In this document: positions 48,589 through 57,083 of the stretch, one piece after another
Numbering within the stretch: position 1 is the stretch's first letter
How the letters are laid out: every line of letters starts with the position of its first letter
Assembly (NCBI RefSeq): GCF_040403615.1
Contig: NZ_JBBAKG010000010.1
Span: forward strand, 37,290-101,289
Direction: 5' to 3'
DNA length: 64,000 bases
DNA from: Haliscomenobacter sp040403615
Lineage (GTDB): Bacteria; Bacteroidota; Bacteroidia; Chitinophagales; Saprospiraceae
Notes under the pieces: model-generated
Databases searched by the model: none
What the model was told of the DNA's origin: nothing
The model's input: only the letters and a program-made list of their open reading frames with translations
Translations under genes and position numbers: made by a program

Positions 48589-50112
48589 ATGACTGACCTT
48601 TTAGAACTGACTCAGATAATGGATGGGTACAAGCTTCGCCAAATTGAAGTCCTGACCCGTCCTTTACGCCCTGGCATTCAAGAATCCCGCTATCGACTGA
48701 TGTACCATGCACTGGCCAATGGCGACGTACATACCGAAGAAGAGGCGGCTCAATTGCTGGGATTGGACGTTAAAGGACGGCCTTTTCGGCGCTTTTTGCT
48801 CGAATTTCGCCGAAGATTGTATGCCCCATTGCTGTTTTTGGATACCGAAAGCAGCGAGCAATTCAACGCTACCCAAAAAGCCAACTTTGAATGCCTGCGC
48901 AAGCTTGGCATTTTTCAGACCCTGTTGCACCGCAAGTGCTTCATCAACGCCGCAATGCTTGCAGAGGAGATCGTGGAAATCGCCGCGCAAAATGACGTCA
49001 CCCTCGTTGCCCTCGAAATGGCCACTTACCTCAAACGGTATTTTGTGGAGCAGGAACCTAATCCTGATAAATACAGGTACTATAAGGTGTATGTGGAACG
49101 GTTCCGGTTTGATTGGGAGGCGGAGAATAAGGCGGCAGAGTGCTATTCTGCAGTTATTGCACCTGCTATAAAAAAGAAATCTAACCAATATGACATTGCA
49201 TTAAAGTCAAAAGAATTACTAAATATTCTTGAACCCTATTCAAACAGATGCAACACAATCCTCTTTTTAGCGGGATATTATGGGGTAATGTTAACGGAAA
49301 AGATGTCTCTTTTTGCGTGGAAAAAAGCACTTGATATTTGCGATATTGCTATTGAAAGACTCAGGGCAAAGTCTTGTTTCTCGCCAAGAATGATTGGCTT
49401 CTTTATGATTAATAAGACGACCTGTCTCTCTATGCTAGGGCAATACGAAGAAGCAATAAAGCTAAACATAGAATGTGCTGATTTTGAAGTGTATGGCTCA
49501 AGAGGATGGTTTGTAAACCAAGATGTTCAGGTTTCAGTTGCATTAAGAGCTGGCGAATATTCACTAGCCCATTCCGTCGCAGAGAAAGTCATTTCAAATC
49601 CTATGTTCAAACTAATGCCGAAAATCATGCATGAATCTTGGCAAATACTTTTTTCTTATATTTCCGTTATTCAATCCATTGGAAAAGTGAAATTAAACGC
49701 CAATGATAACATAGTTTTTCAGCAATTTAAACTTAATAAATTCTTGAATGATGTCCCTACTTACTCGAAAGACAAAAAGGGTTTGAACATTCCAATACTA
49801 ATTGTACAACTGTTGTTTTTGTTGCATCAAAAAGAATATGAGCAAGCTCATGAACGTCTTGAAGCTTTACGAAAATATCGAGTGAAGCATTTTAGGTATG
49901 ATGCCGGCAACTTTCGTACGCAACTGTTTTTGAAAGCCATTACTACAATGGCGGGATCCGCATTTAACAAAAAGAAATTCATTAAGAAATCTCAACCATT
50001 TATAGAACAGCTAAGAAATACGCCAATTGGGTATCCTGATCAACATTATAAAATAGAAATAATTCCATATACGCTTGTTTGGAATTGGATGGTTGAAATG
50101 ATTGATCAGTAA
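48589..50112 (+). CDS. Helical-repeat (TPR-like) protein of unknown function, paralogue 2, mosaic
   Basis: A 507-residue relative of the preceding protein. The N-terminal 100 residues have an extra helical block (TEEEAAQLLGLDVKGRPF, RRFLLEFRRRLYAPLLFLD) that could be a small winged-helix-like or dimerisation module. The rest is TPR-like (FAWKKALDICDIAIERLRAK; MLGQYEEAIKLNIECADFEV). Base composition changes sharply at about 49150: line 48961 has 34 G/C of 60 and line 49201 has 17 of 60. The frame is continuous, so the gene looks like a recombinant or partly converted paralogue. A structured intergenic region follows. Confidence 0.8.
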   Translation: MTDLLELTQIMDGYKLRQIEVLTRPLRPGIQESRYRLMYHALANGDVHTEEEAAQLLGLDVKGRPFRRFLLEFRRRLYAPLLFLDTESSEQFNATQKANFECLRKLGIFQTLLHRKCFINAAMLAEEIVEIAAQNDVTLVALEMATYLKRYFVEQEPNPDKYRYYKVYVERFRFDWEAENKAAECYSAVIAPAIKKKSNQYDIALKSKELLNILEPYSNRCNTILFLAGYYGVMLTEKMSLFAWKKALDICDIAIERLRAKSCFSPRMIGFFMINKTTCLSMLGQYEEAIKLNIECADFEVYGSRGWFVNQDVQVSVALRAGEYSLAHSVAEKVISNPMFKLMPKIMHESWQILFSYISVIQSIGKVKLNANDNIVFQQFKLNKFLNDVPTYSKDKKGLNIPILIVQLLFLLHQKEYEQAHERLEALRKYRVKHFRYDAGNFRTQLFLKAITTMAGSAFNKKKFIKKSQPFIEQLRNTPIGYPDQHYKIEIIPYTLVWNWMVEMIDQ

Positions 50113-50194
50113 TTTTCTCGAATTCCAAGTCAATAGTAAAGTGGCGGCAAGTTTCTTTCACCTTAAAGAATCGGCATTTATAACTCGTTAAAAT

Positions 50195-50475
50195 AACGTG
50201 AGTTCAGGGATTTATCGCACAATTACATCTATTCATCTTGTAACCCGCCGCTTTATCGGCGGGCTTAAAACATACCTACCCCTCACATCTATCATCCTTC
50301 CAGTGGCTTGCATCCAAATATTGATGCGCGCTCTGGAAGGATGATAGATGAGAGTGTGTGTACGGCCTTGAGCCCCCGACTAAAGTAGAGGGTTACAAGA
50401 TGTTTGATGTGGTTTGTGCTTTTACCTGGATGGTAAAACCGTATTCCCTCCATGTGGAATCCCCGAACTCACGTT
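50195..50475. repeat. Nested long-range inverted repeats (structured RNA or composite palindrome)
   Basis: Four nested pairings: 50195-50209 with 50461-50475 (AACGTGAGTTC perfect, then one mismatch); 50234-50246 with 50390-50402 (CATCTTGTAACCC, perfect 13 bp); a local CCCGCCG/CGGCGGG hairpin at 50244-50263; and 50286-50303 with 50333-50350 (18 bp perfect, CATCTATCATCCTTCCAG) whose loop carries a GCATC/GATGC hairpin. It fills nearly all of the gap 50113-50473, after the mosaic paralogue. It may be a structured non-coding RNA, or several palindromic repeats inserted into each other. Confidence 0.7.
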
Positions 50476-50638
50476 AAAATAATAAATCGACTCCATTAGT
50501 CTTCCCCTTCCCCAAACTCACTTCAACACTCACTTCTTCTTTTGGAGAAACCTCCTCTTTCCCTGGTTCATTCTGATTCCCTAGTCCGAGCAATTGCATG
50601 AAAAGGACAATAGCTGCATTGATGATTATGGTATTCAT
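50474..50638 (-). CDS. Small 54-residue protein, possibly membrane-associated
   Basis: A 54-residue frame starting MNTIIINAAIVLFMQLLGLG, a hydrophobic helix, and continuing into a Glu/Lys/Val tail (KEEVSPKEEVSVEVSLGKG). An exact TAGCTTTG promoter box lies 41 nt upstream on the same strand. The stop codon falls next to the right arm of the nested repeat. No homologue is recognised; small hydrophobic-plus-acidic proteins are common and hard to judge. The promoter is the main support. Confidence 0.45.
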   Translation of the reverse strand: MNTIIINAAIVLFMQLLGLGNQNEPGKEEVSPKEEVSVEVSLGKGKTNGVDLLF

Positions 50639-50679
50639 AGCTTTACAATTTTGGGTGTGCTTAAAGTGATTATCATCAG

Positions 50680-50687
50680 CAAAGCTA
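50680..50687 (-). promoter_or_regulatory. Bacteroidota -7 promoter box for the small protein
   Basis: TAGCTTTG on the minus strand matches TAnnTTTG. Just upstream, ACCCTGC (50697-50703) and GCAGGGT (50720-50726) form a 7-bp inverted repeat spanning the -20 to -40 region, where a regulator could bind. Confidence 0.5.
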
Positions 50688-50748
50688 TCGGCTAGCACCC
50701 TGCCAGTCACGGCACTTTTGCAGGGTTTTGAGCAGGTCATAAAAGTCA

Positions 50749-50827
50749 TTTTGCCCCAAAAGCAGGCGTTTTGAACCCCTCAAAAATTACTTTTTGAATC
50801 AAACGAGAGCTGTTTAGGGCAAGAAAA
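50749..50827. repeat. Nested palindrome with AT-rich centre
   Basis: Outer TTTTGCCC (50749-50756) faces GGGCAAGAAAA (ending 50827); then CGTTTTGA faces TCAAACGA; centre TCAAAAA-TTAC-TTTTTGA. It is shorter than elements A and B and lacks their loop core. With the promoter below it and the AT-rich run 50838-50940, this is what the gap 50639-51259 contains before the terminator region. Confidence 0.6.
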
Positions 50828-51166
50828 ATCAGGCAAGCACCATCAAAAAAGTAAATTTTTAATCCTAAAAAATAAATACAATTCATTAACAATAAACACA
50901 TTAATTAATTTTAACTTTATTTTTCATTAAATCTCTATTGTCTTTTTTTGAGTTAAAACGCAATTGGCGCACCCGCTACTTCTGCTTTTCTTTGTTCTAC
51001 ACAACACACACGAGGGAAAGCGGTCTTTCCCAATAAGTTCCTCCTATTAACTAACTGTTGCCAAAACCGAAGCGTGGCGGTTTCGCTGCGCTTTTCTAAA
51101 ACAAAACGCGATTGCACTATATCGACAATAGGACACTGTAAGAAATCACACTGTCTGATTTTGTTT

Positions 51167-51257
51167 AAATATAACACTGTAGCTGAAGTGTTTATATTTT
51201 GTCCTAAAGAAGCCCATCTGGTAGCACCGCCTCCGCTACCGGGGGCTTCTTTTTTTT
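51167..51257 (+). ncRNA. Candidate 3' part of a small RNA ending in a strong terminator
   Basis: Hairpin AAATATAACACT (51167-51178)/AGTGTTTATATTT (51187-51199) is followed by a two-part terminator: GAAGCCC (51209-51215)/GGGCTTC (51243-51249) enclosing GGTAGC/GCTACC, then eight T residues. No plus-strand gene precedes it: the nearest is at 50112. On the minus strand only TTT follows the stem, so the design favours plus-strand termination, although it could also serve the MutS-family gene ending at 51260. The 5' end of any RNA is not identifiable; three CACTGT repeats lie upstream (51130-51180). Confidence 0.4.
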
Positions 51258-51259
51258 GT

Positions 51260-53047
51260 TTATATCCCAATCCCCACGCGCCGCATCAACACAGAAGCAT
51301 TGAAACTTTGACTGATGCCTGGCTTCAAAGTATAATCAAAATACAATTCATCTTCCTCAATACTGACTTCCATGCACAGGTTCTGAATCAAGCCGGGGTT
51401 TTCTGCTTCCATGGCCGTCAGTTCCAGGTCATGGGTAGCCACAAACCCAGCACTTTCATACCGCAACAGTTGCAACATCAATCCCCTAGATCCCTGGTGG
51501 CGGTCTCGGGAATTGGTGCCTTTCAGGATTTCATCCAGCAAAAAAAATACACTCGGGCTTTGCCCTTGTTGACCAATCACCTGATCGAGCAACGCCCGCA
51601 AGCGATAAAGTTCGGCATAAAAAGAAGAGGCGCTGGCCGAAAGGTCATCCTGGGTACGCATGCCAGTAAACACCAAAAGGGGCGGTAAGCTGAGTGCGGT
51701 TGCACAAACCGGTGCTCCTGTCTGGGCCAGCACAATGTTGACACCCAAGGCCCGCAACCAGGTACTTTTGCCCGCCATATTTGATCCGGTGAGCAATTTG
51801 ATGTGTTGTTGGGTAGCCATGCTCAGGTTGTTGCCTACGCGGCGCGAAGCAGGTATGAGCGGGTGTCCCAAATTTTGGGCTTGCAATACCGCTTCGGTAT
51901 GTAGCATCGGAAAAGCCCAATCTGGTTGATTGTAATGCAAGTTGGCCAAACTACACAAAGCATCCAATTCACCCAAAGCAGCAAACCACCCGGGTAGTTG
52001 AGTTTGGTATTCCGCCTTCCATTTTTCCAATTGGTACACCCATTGCAAGTCCCAGACCCCCACCAGGTTCAGAACGATGGCAAAAGGGTTGTTGCGCACG
52101 TTCAATTGTGACAAGCAATAAGAAAGGCGGCGAATCGCTTTTGAAGCGCCATATTGGGCACCAGCATGCAGAAAACTTTGCTGCTGCTTTTGCAAGAGTT
52201 CCGTCTTTACCTCCAGGTTTTCAATCTGCTGAATCAGTACCGCGTATCGCAGCAACCAGGTCTCCGCTTTGGCGGTATGCTCAATGGTGAGGTTGACCTG
52301 AGCGAAGGTCTGGCGCAGCAACAAAGCTGCTGGCAACACCGCCACCAATACCAACAGCAGCGGATAATTGGGTAAAATCACGATCAAAGCCGCGATGGCC
52401 CAAATCGGCAACAGCACCAAGGCCCAGCGCATCCAGGGCCGATTGTACACAAAAGAAGGTTCTTGCAACCATTTTTGTAAGGAAAGCTGGTATTGCACTT
52501 CATCGGTTTGCGCCAATCCATAGGCCCTGAAATGTTGCCGCCAATCCAGCAGCGTTGCCAATTCCTGAACGGCCACCTGGCGGGCATGGATCAATTCTGG
52601 AGCAGCAGGATGCTCCAGGTATTTCGCCAATTGCTGGCTTCCTGATACGGTTACCGTCCGGTTGCAAAACTGGAAGATGGAATGCGGCCCAAACAAATCC
52701 AGATCACTTGAATAGGGGTGTTCTGGATTGGCGAATGCAGCGCCATCTGCAAAATCGGCAAAACGGTATTCCAGCGCGGCTTGCTCTTGCTGATTGACCA
52801 GCGCCAACAAGCGGTGGTGTTGCTCGGCTTCTTGTACTTTGCGGTGGCGCTTTACCATCCACAAAAAGGAAGCGATGGACAGAAGCGCCCAGCTCAGCGC
52901 AAAACTCCAATGCTGTTGCGCCAAAAAAATGATGAACCCGATGGCCAAAACGAAAAACAACAGTCGCCCCAAAGAGAGTAAGTTGTAGCGTTTTTTCAAT
53001 GAATCGGCCTGTTCCAGATGGTGTTTGTTTCTTTCCTGATAATTCAT
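51260..53047 (-). CDS. Membrane-anchored MutS-family ATPase
   Basis: A 595-residue protein with a C-terminal MutS-type ATPase: Walker A LLTGSNMAGKST (Lys427), 'GMRTQDDLSASASSFYAELY', Walker B FFLLDEILKGTNSRDRHQGS and 'ATHDLELTAM'. The mismatch-recognition domain is absent. Instead there are membrane segments near residues 24-65 (RLLFFVLAIGFIIFLAQ; FALSWALLSIASFLWM) and about 200-245 (LVLLPIWAIAALIVILPNY; LLLVLVAVLPAALLL). It therefore belongs to the MutS relatives of unknown function. The ATG at 53047 is chosen over an upstream extension into the divergent promoter; a perfect palindrome begins 4 nt before it. Confidence 0.88.
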   Translation of the reverse strand: MNYQERNKHHLEQADSLKKRYNLLSLGRLLFFVLAIGFIIFLAQQHWSFALSWALLSIASFLWMVKRHRKVQEAEQHHRLLALVNQQEQAALEYRFADFADGAAFANPEHPYSSDLDLFGPHSIFQFCNRTVTVSGSQQLAKYLEHPAAPELIHARQVAVQELATLLDWRQHFRAYGLAQTDEVQYQLSLQKWLQEPSFVYNRPWMRWALVLLPIWAIAALIVILPNYPLLLVLVAVLPAALLLRQTFAQVNLTIEHTAKAETWLLRYAVLIQQIENLEVKTELLQKQQQSFLHAGAQYGASKAIRRLSYCLSQLNVRNNPFAIVLNLVGVWDLQWVYQLEKWKAEYQTQLPGWFAALGELDALCSLANLHYNQPDWAFPMLHTEAVLQAQNLGHPLIPASRRVGNNLSMATQQHIKLLTGSNMAGKSTWLRALGVNIVLAQTGAPVCATALSLPPLLVFTGMRTQDDLSASASSFYAELYRLRALLDQVIGQQGQSPSVFFLLDEILKGTNSRDRHQGSRGLMLQLLRYESAGFVATHDLELTAMEAENPGLIQNLCMEVSIEEDELYFDYTLKPGISQSFNASVLMRRVGIGI

Positions 53048-53050
53048 GTT

Positions 53051-53062
53051 GCGAATATTCGC
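53051..53062. promoter_or_regulatory. Perfect palindrome, candidate operator
   Basis: GCGAATATTCGC is a perfect 12-bp palindrome in the 39-nt gap between the divergent MutS-family gene (start 53047) and the XRE-type regulator gene (start 53087). Its position suits a binding site for that regulator controlling both promoters. Sequence and position are seen; the role is inferred. Confidence 0.45.
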
Positions 53063-53086
53063 TGTAAAAGCTATTTTTAACCCGGT

Positions 53087-54574
53087 ATGAGTACAAAAGC
53101 GCAAAACGAACGAATTCTTTTCGGCCTGAAGGTGAAACAACTTCGACAGCAGTTGAGCATGTCTTTCGCTGATTTGTCAGAGAAAGCAGGCATGTCGGTG
53201 TCTTACCTCAACGAGATTGAGAAAGGAAAGAAATACCCCAAAGGGGAAAAAATCCAAACCCTGGCACAAGCCTTGAACGTAACTCCGGCAGCCTTGGCAT
53301 CCTCGGATGTAGATGAAGGCCTGGCTCCGATCCACGATCTCTTGCAATCCAATTTTCTCAACGAACTCCCTTTGGAGCGTTTTGGCATCGACCTCGCAAA
53401 GGTAGTAGAAATCATCGCTGGTGCACCTTCTCAGGTTGGCGCTTTTATTTCTACCCTGTTGGAATTGTCGCGCAACTATGCCCTGCGGCAAGAGCATTTT
53501 TACTTTGGGGCATTGCGCTCTTACCTCGAATTGAACAACAACTACTTCGAAGAGCTGGAAACCGCGGCAGAAAACTTCACCACAAGCAACCAAATAACCG
53601 CAATCCAGCCTTTTTCCGGTGAACAATTGCGCAATATTCTGGAAGAAAAATACGACTACATCATCTCCGAGAATGGCCTCGATCGTTACCCTGAACTGCA
53701 ACATTTGCGCTCCCTCTTTATCCCCAAACGCAAGGAATTGCTCCTGAGCAGCAAACTCTCGGCTATCCAGCGCTCTTTTGAATACGGCAAGGAATTGGGT
53801 TTTCAGTTTATGCACATCAAGGAGCGGGCTTATACTTCTTCCATCTTGCGCGGACGGTCTTTTGAAGAAGTACTCAATCATTCCAAAGCCATCTATTTCT
53901 CGGTAGCTGTGCACCTGCCCCTCCAATCCATCATTCAGGATCTGGAGCAATTTTTTAAACTCCAAACCTGGGACGGTGCGGCGTTTCAGGCCATCATGCT
54001 CAAGTATGACGCTACCCCAGAGATGTTTTACCACCGCCTGACCAATATTTTGCCGCGCTTCTTTGGCATCCGCAAGTTGTTCTTTCTGCGCTTTGTGCAC
54101 GATCCGATCAAGGCGACGTTTGATGTAGACAAAGAATTGCACCTCAACCACAAACACCATCCCCATGGCAATGGCATCTACGAGCATTACTGCCGCCGTT
54201 GGGTCTCCATCGCGTTGCTGCAAGAACTATTTGAGCTGAAACAAAGTGGCAAACCCAGCGAATTGCTGGTCAAAGCGCAAATATCCAATTACCTGAATAC
54301 AGCCGATCAGTACCTTTGCATCACTTTGGCCCGGCCTTCGTACCCATCGCCCAACAAAAACGTCAGCGTGACCATTGGCCTCCTGATCGATGATGAGTTG
54401 CGGTCTAAAGTACTCTTTCTCAACGACCCTGCCATTCCAGCCCGTGAGGTACACACCACCTGCGAGCGCTGTCCCATTGAAAATTGTGTCGAGCGGGCGG
54501 CAGAACCGGTCATTGCGCAAAAGAAACAGCAATTTCAACTGATTCAAGAGCGTTTGAATAAACTTCTTGGATAG
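53087..54574 (+). CDS. XRE-family regulator, RamB/short-chain-acyl type
   Basis: A 495-residue regulator. Residues 14-70 are a helix-turn-helix of the XRE type (LRQQLSMSFADLSEKAGMSV, YLNEIEKGKKYPKGEKIQTL). The long C-terminal part resembles the IrrE/DUF2083 region of RamB-like regulators of acetate or propionate metabolism, ending in a cysteine cluster (TTCERCPIENCVERAAEP). No HExxH protease motif is seen. The gene is divergent from the MutS-family ATPase with a palindrome between them, consistent with autoregulation. A role in acyl-CoA sensing is inference from the family only. Confidence 0.85.
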   Translation: MSTKAQNERILFGLKVKQLRQQLSMSFADLSEKAGMSVSYLNEIEKGKKYPKGEKIQTLAQALNVTPAALASSDVDEGLAPIHDLLQSNFLNELPLERFGIDLAKVVEIIAGAPSQVGAFISTLLELSRNYALRQEHFYFGALRSYLELNNNYFEELETAAENFTTSNQITAIQPFSGEQLRNILEEKYDYIISENGLDRYPELQHLRSLFIPKRKELLLSSKLSAIQRSFEYGKELGFQFMHIKERAYTSSILRGRSFEEVLNHSKAIYFSVAVHLPLQSIIQDLEQFFKLQTWDGAAFQAIMLKYDATPEMFYHRLTNILPRFFGIRKLFFLRFVHDPIKATFDVDKELHLNHKHHPHGNGIYEHYCRRWVSIALLQELFELKQSGKPSELLVKAQISNYLNTADQYLCITLARPSYPSPNKNVSVTIGLLIDDELRSKVLFLNDPAIPAREVHTTCERCPIENCVERAAEPVIAQKKQQFQLIQERLNKLLG

Positions 54575-54619
54575 ATGCTAGTCTGAATTGTATTTTCGAT
54601 GTATAAAAATGTGTAAAGA

Positions 54620-56896
54620 ATGTTCAACCGTTGCTTTTTATTCACCCTGACGATTGTTGCTTTTTCAACCCTTCAAGCCCAAAAGGCCATTTCACTCGAA
54701 GAAATTTGGAAAAAAAATACTTTCTCCGCCCGTACCGTGCCCGGTTTTAGCTTCCAAAATGATGGGCGACATTACTCCCGTCTGGACGCCAACAAGATTG
54801 TGCAGTACGATCTGACTACGGGTACCTCTACCGCAATATTGTTCGATCCAGCAACGCTGAATCCCAATTTAAGCATCGATTCCTACCAGTTCAGCGCCGA
54901 TGAATCCAAGTTGATCCTGGCCACTGCCGTTGAGCCAATTTACCGACACTCCAGTCGGGCCAATTTTTACGTGTACGACCGCAACCTGAAGCAGTTGAAC
55001 CCGCTTTTTGCCGAAGGCAAAACCATGTACGCAACATTTTCACCCAAAGCCGACAAAGTTGCTTTCGTGTTCAAAAACAACCTTTACTACAAAGAGCTGG
55101 CTGCTGGAAAAATCACCCAGGTCACTACCGACGGGGCGCTCAATGCCATCATCAATGGGGCCACGGATTGGGTATACGAAGAAGAATTTGCGATGGATTG
55201 CGGCTTTGCCTGGTCGCCAGATGGCAGCAGCATCGCCTTTTATCGCTTCGATGAGCAGGAAGTGCCTCAATACACCCTCAGCAACTTTGAAGCAGGCATG
55301 TACCCCAGCTACGTAACCTACAAATACCCCAAAGTGGGCGAAAAAAACTCCAAAGTCAGCATCCACCTGTACAACCTGGCCAGTGGAAAAACCCTGAAAG
55401 CGGAGACCGATCCAACTACCGAATACATTCCCCGCATCAAATGGACCAACGACCCCAGCAAGCTCTGTATTTTCACCCTGAATCGCCATCAGGATCAACT
55501 GGATGTCCTATTGGCCGATGCTGCAACTGGCAAAACTTCCATCCTGCTGCAAGAAGACAACAAATACTACGTGGACATCCACGACAACCTCAGTTTTCTG
55601 AAAGACGGCAAACATTTCATCTGGACCAGTGAAATGGACGGCTGGAACCACCTCTACCTGTACGACCTCAGTGGCAACATGGTGCGCCAAATCACCAGTG
55701 GCAAATGGGAAGTGAGCAATTTTTACGGGGTGGATGAAAAAACCGGCACGCTTTATTTTCAATCCTCGGAAGCTTCCCCTCTCGAACGCCAGGTAGCCCA
55801 AATTGGACTGGATGGCAAAAACAAAAAAACCATTTTTGCCGAAAAAGGCTGGGCCAACGCACAGTTTGGGCCCACTTTTGAGTATTACGTGATCGACCAC
55901 TCTACCGCCAACAGCCCGGCCAGCTATACCGTTTTTGATCAAAAAGGAACCAAAGTGCGGGTAATCGAAGAGAATATTTTTGTAAAAAACCTGCAAAAAG
56001 AATACGGGGTTCAACCCGTTGATTTTTTTGCGTTCAAAACCCGCGGCGGCACCGACCTCAATGGCTGGATGATCAAACCCGCCAATTTTGATCCCACTAA
56101 AAAACACCCGGTACTGATGTTTTTGTACGGTGGGCCAGGCAGTCAGGAGGTAAAAGACAGTTGGCGCGGCCAAAACTACTGGTGGTTTCAAATGCTGGCG
56201 CAAAAAGGCTACATCGTAGCTTGTGTCGACAACCGAGGCACGGGAGGACGCGGCGAAGAATTCAAAAAAATGACCCAATTGCAATTGGGCAAATACGAAA
56301 CCGAAGACCAGATTGAAGCCGCCAAATACCTGGGTCGTTTGCGCTATGTGGATCCAGCCCGCATCGGCATTTTTGGCTGGAGTTACGGGGGTTACATGTC
56401 TTCTTCTTGCTTGTTCAAGGGGGCAGGTACGTTCAAATGTGCCATCGCGGTAGCGCCCGTCACCAACTGGAAATGGTACGACAACATTTACACCGAGCGC
56501 TACATGCATACCGTACAAGAAAACCCGAAGGGATACCAGGAAAACTCTCCCATCAATTTTGTAGACCAACTCAATGGCAATTACCTGCTGGTACACGGCA
56601 TGGGCGACGACAATGTGCATTTTCAGCACACTGCCGAGCTGGTCAATGCCCTGGTGGATGCCGATAAGCAGTTTGATACTTATTTTTACCCCAATCGCAA
56701 CCACGGCATATATGGCGGCAATACGCGTTTCCACTTGTACACCAAGATGACCCAGTTTCTGGATGAAAAGCTCAAAGGCCCCGAGCCAACCCAAGCGGGA
56801 GCCTACAGCAAGGATATACTGAACCGCGACGCCATCAAATACCGCCAGCAACTCAGTAAACCCAAGCCCCAGCAATTGCCCCAGGCAAAAGAATAG
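54620..56896 (+). CDS. Dipeptidyl peptidase IV (S9B), secreted
   Basis: A 758-residue exported peptidase (signal MFNRCFLFTLTIVAFSTLQA) with an N-terminal eight-bladed beta-propeller containing the double-Glu motif DWVYEEEF that holds the substrate N-terminus, and a C-terminal alpha/beta hydrolase domain: Ser588 in GWSYGGYMS, Asp663 in GMGDDNVHF and His695 in NRNHGIYGG. Spacing of the triad agrees with known DPP IV. It removes X-Pro or X-Ala dipeptides from peptide N-termini in the periplasm, supporting peptide use. Single gene, followed by repeat sequence and a hairpin. Confidence 0.95.
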   Translation: MFNRCFLFTLTIVAFSTLQAQKAISLEEIWKKNTFSARTVPGFSFQNDGRHYSRLDANKIVQYDLTTGTSTAILFDPATLNPNLSIDSYQFSADESKLILATAVEPIYRHSSRANFYVYDRNLKQLNPLFAEGKTMYATFSPKADKVAFVFKNNLYYKELAAGKITQVTTDGALNAIINGATDWVYEEEFAMDCGFAWSPDGSSIAFYRFDEQEVPQYTLSNFEAGMYPSYVTYKYPKVGEKNSKVSIHLYNLASGKTLKAETDPTTEYIPRIKWTNDPSKLCIFTLNRHQDQLDVLLADAATGKTSILLQEDNKYYVDIHDNLSFLKDGKHFIWTSEMDGWNHLYLYDLSGNMVRQITSGKWEVSNFYGVDEKTGTLYFQSSEASPLERQVAQIGLDGKNKKTIFAEKGWANAQFGPTFEYYVIDHSTANSPASYTVFDQKGTKVRVIEENIFVKNLQKEYGVQPVDFFAFKTRGGTDLNGWMIKPANFDPTKKHPVLMFLYGGPGSQEVKDSWRGQNYWWFQMLAQKGYIVACVDNRGTGGRGEEFKKMTQLQLGKYETEDQIEAAKYLGRLRYVDPARIGIFGWSYGGYMSSSCLFKGAGTFKCAIAVAPVTNWKWYDNIYTERYMHTVQENPKGYQENSPINFVDQLNGNYLLVHGMGDDNVHFQHTAELVNALVDADKQFDTYFYPNRNHGIYGGNTRFHLYTKMTQFLDEKLKGPEPTQAGAYSKDILNRDAIKYRQQLSKPKPQQLPQAKE

Positions 56897-56962
56897 CTAA
56901 AAGTAGAAGACAATCGTAAATGTTGCGCACCTCGCCTTCGGCGATGCGTGTAACAAGTTTTT

Positions 56963-57072
56963 AGCCACAAATGACACAAATTTTCACAAATCGCGGCACG
57001 AACTTCGTTCGTTCCATGAGTACAGACACAAGATTGTGGCTCAATTTGTGAAAATTTGTGAAATTTGTGGCT
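56963..57072. repeat. Interrupted inverted repeat, ACAAATTTTCACAAAT type
   Basis: Left arm 56963-56991 (AGCCACAAATGACACAAATT...) is complementary to 57044-57072 at 27 of 29 positions. The middle carries a GAACTTCGTTC palindrome. Sequences built from the CACAAATTTTCACAAA phrase are, from memory, frequent in Bacteroidota intergenic DNA. It occupies much of the 344-nt gap between dipeptidyl peptidase IV and smpB. Confidence 0.7.
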
Positions 57073-57083
57073 GAACATCCCCT

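Noticed and set aside
50953..51270. 105-codon minus-strand frame over the orphan terminator
   Set aside because: It includes the terminator hairpin and repeat-like DNA, overlaps the start of the intergenic structure and has no promoter or protein-like composition.
53177..54223. 348-codon open frame antisense to the XRE-type regulator
   Set aside because: Entirely inside a well-supported gene on the other strand; no recognisable domain.
55508..56875. 455-codon open frame antisense to dipeptidyl peptidase IV
   Set aside because: It is a shadow of a gene with a complete catalytic triad; no promoter or family match is seen.
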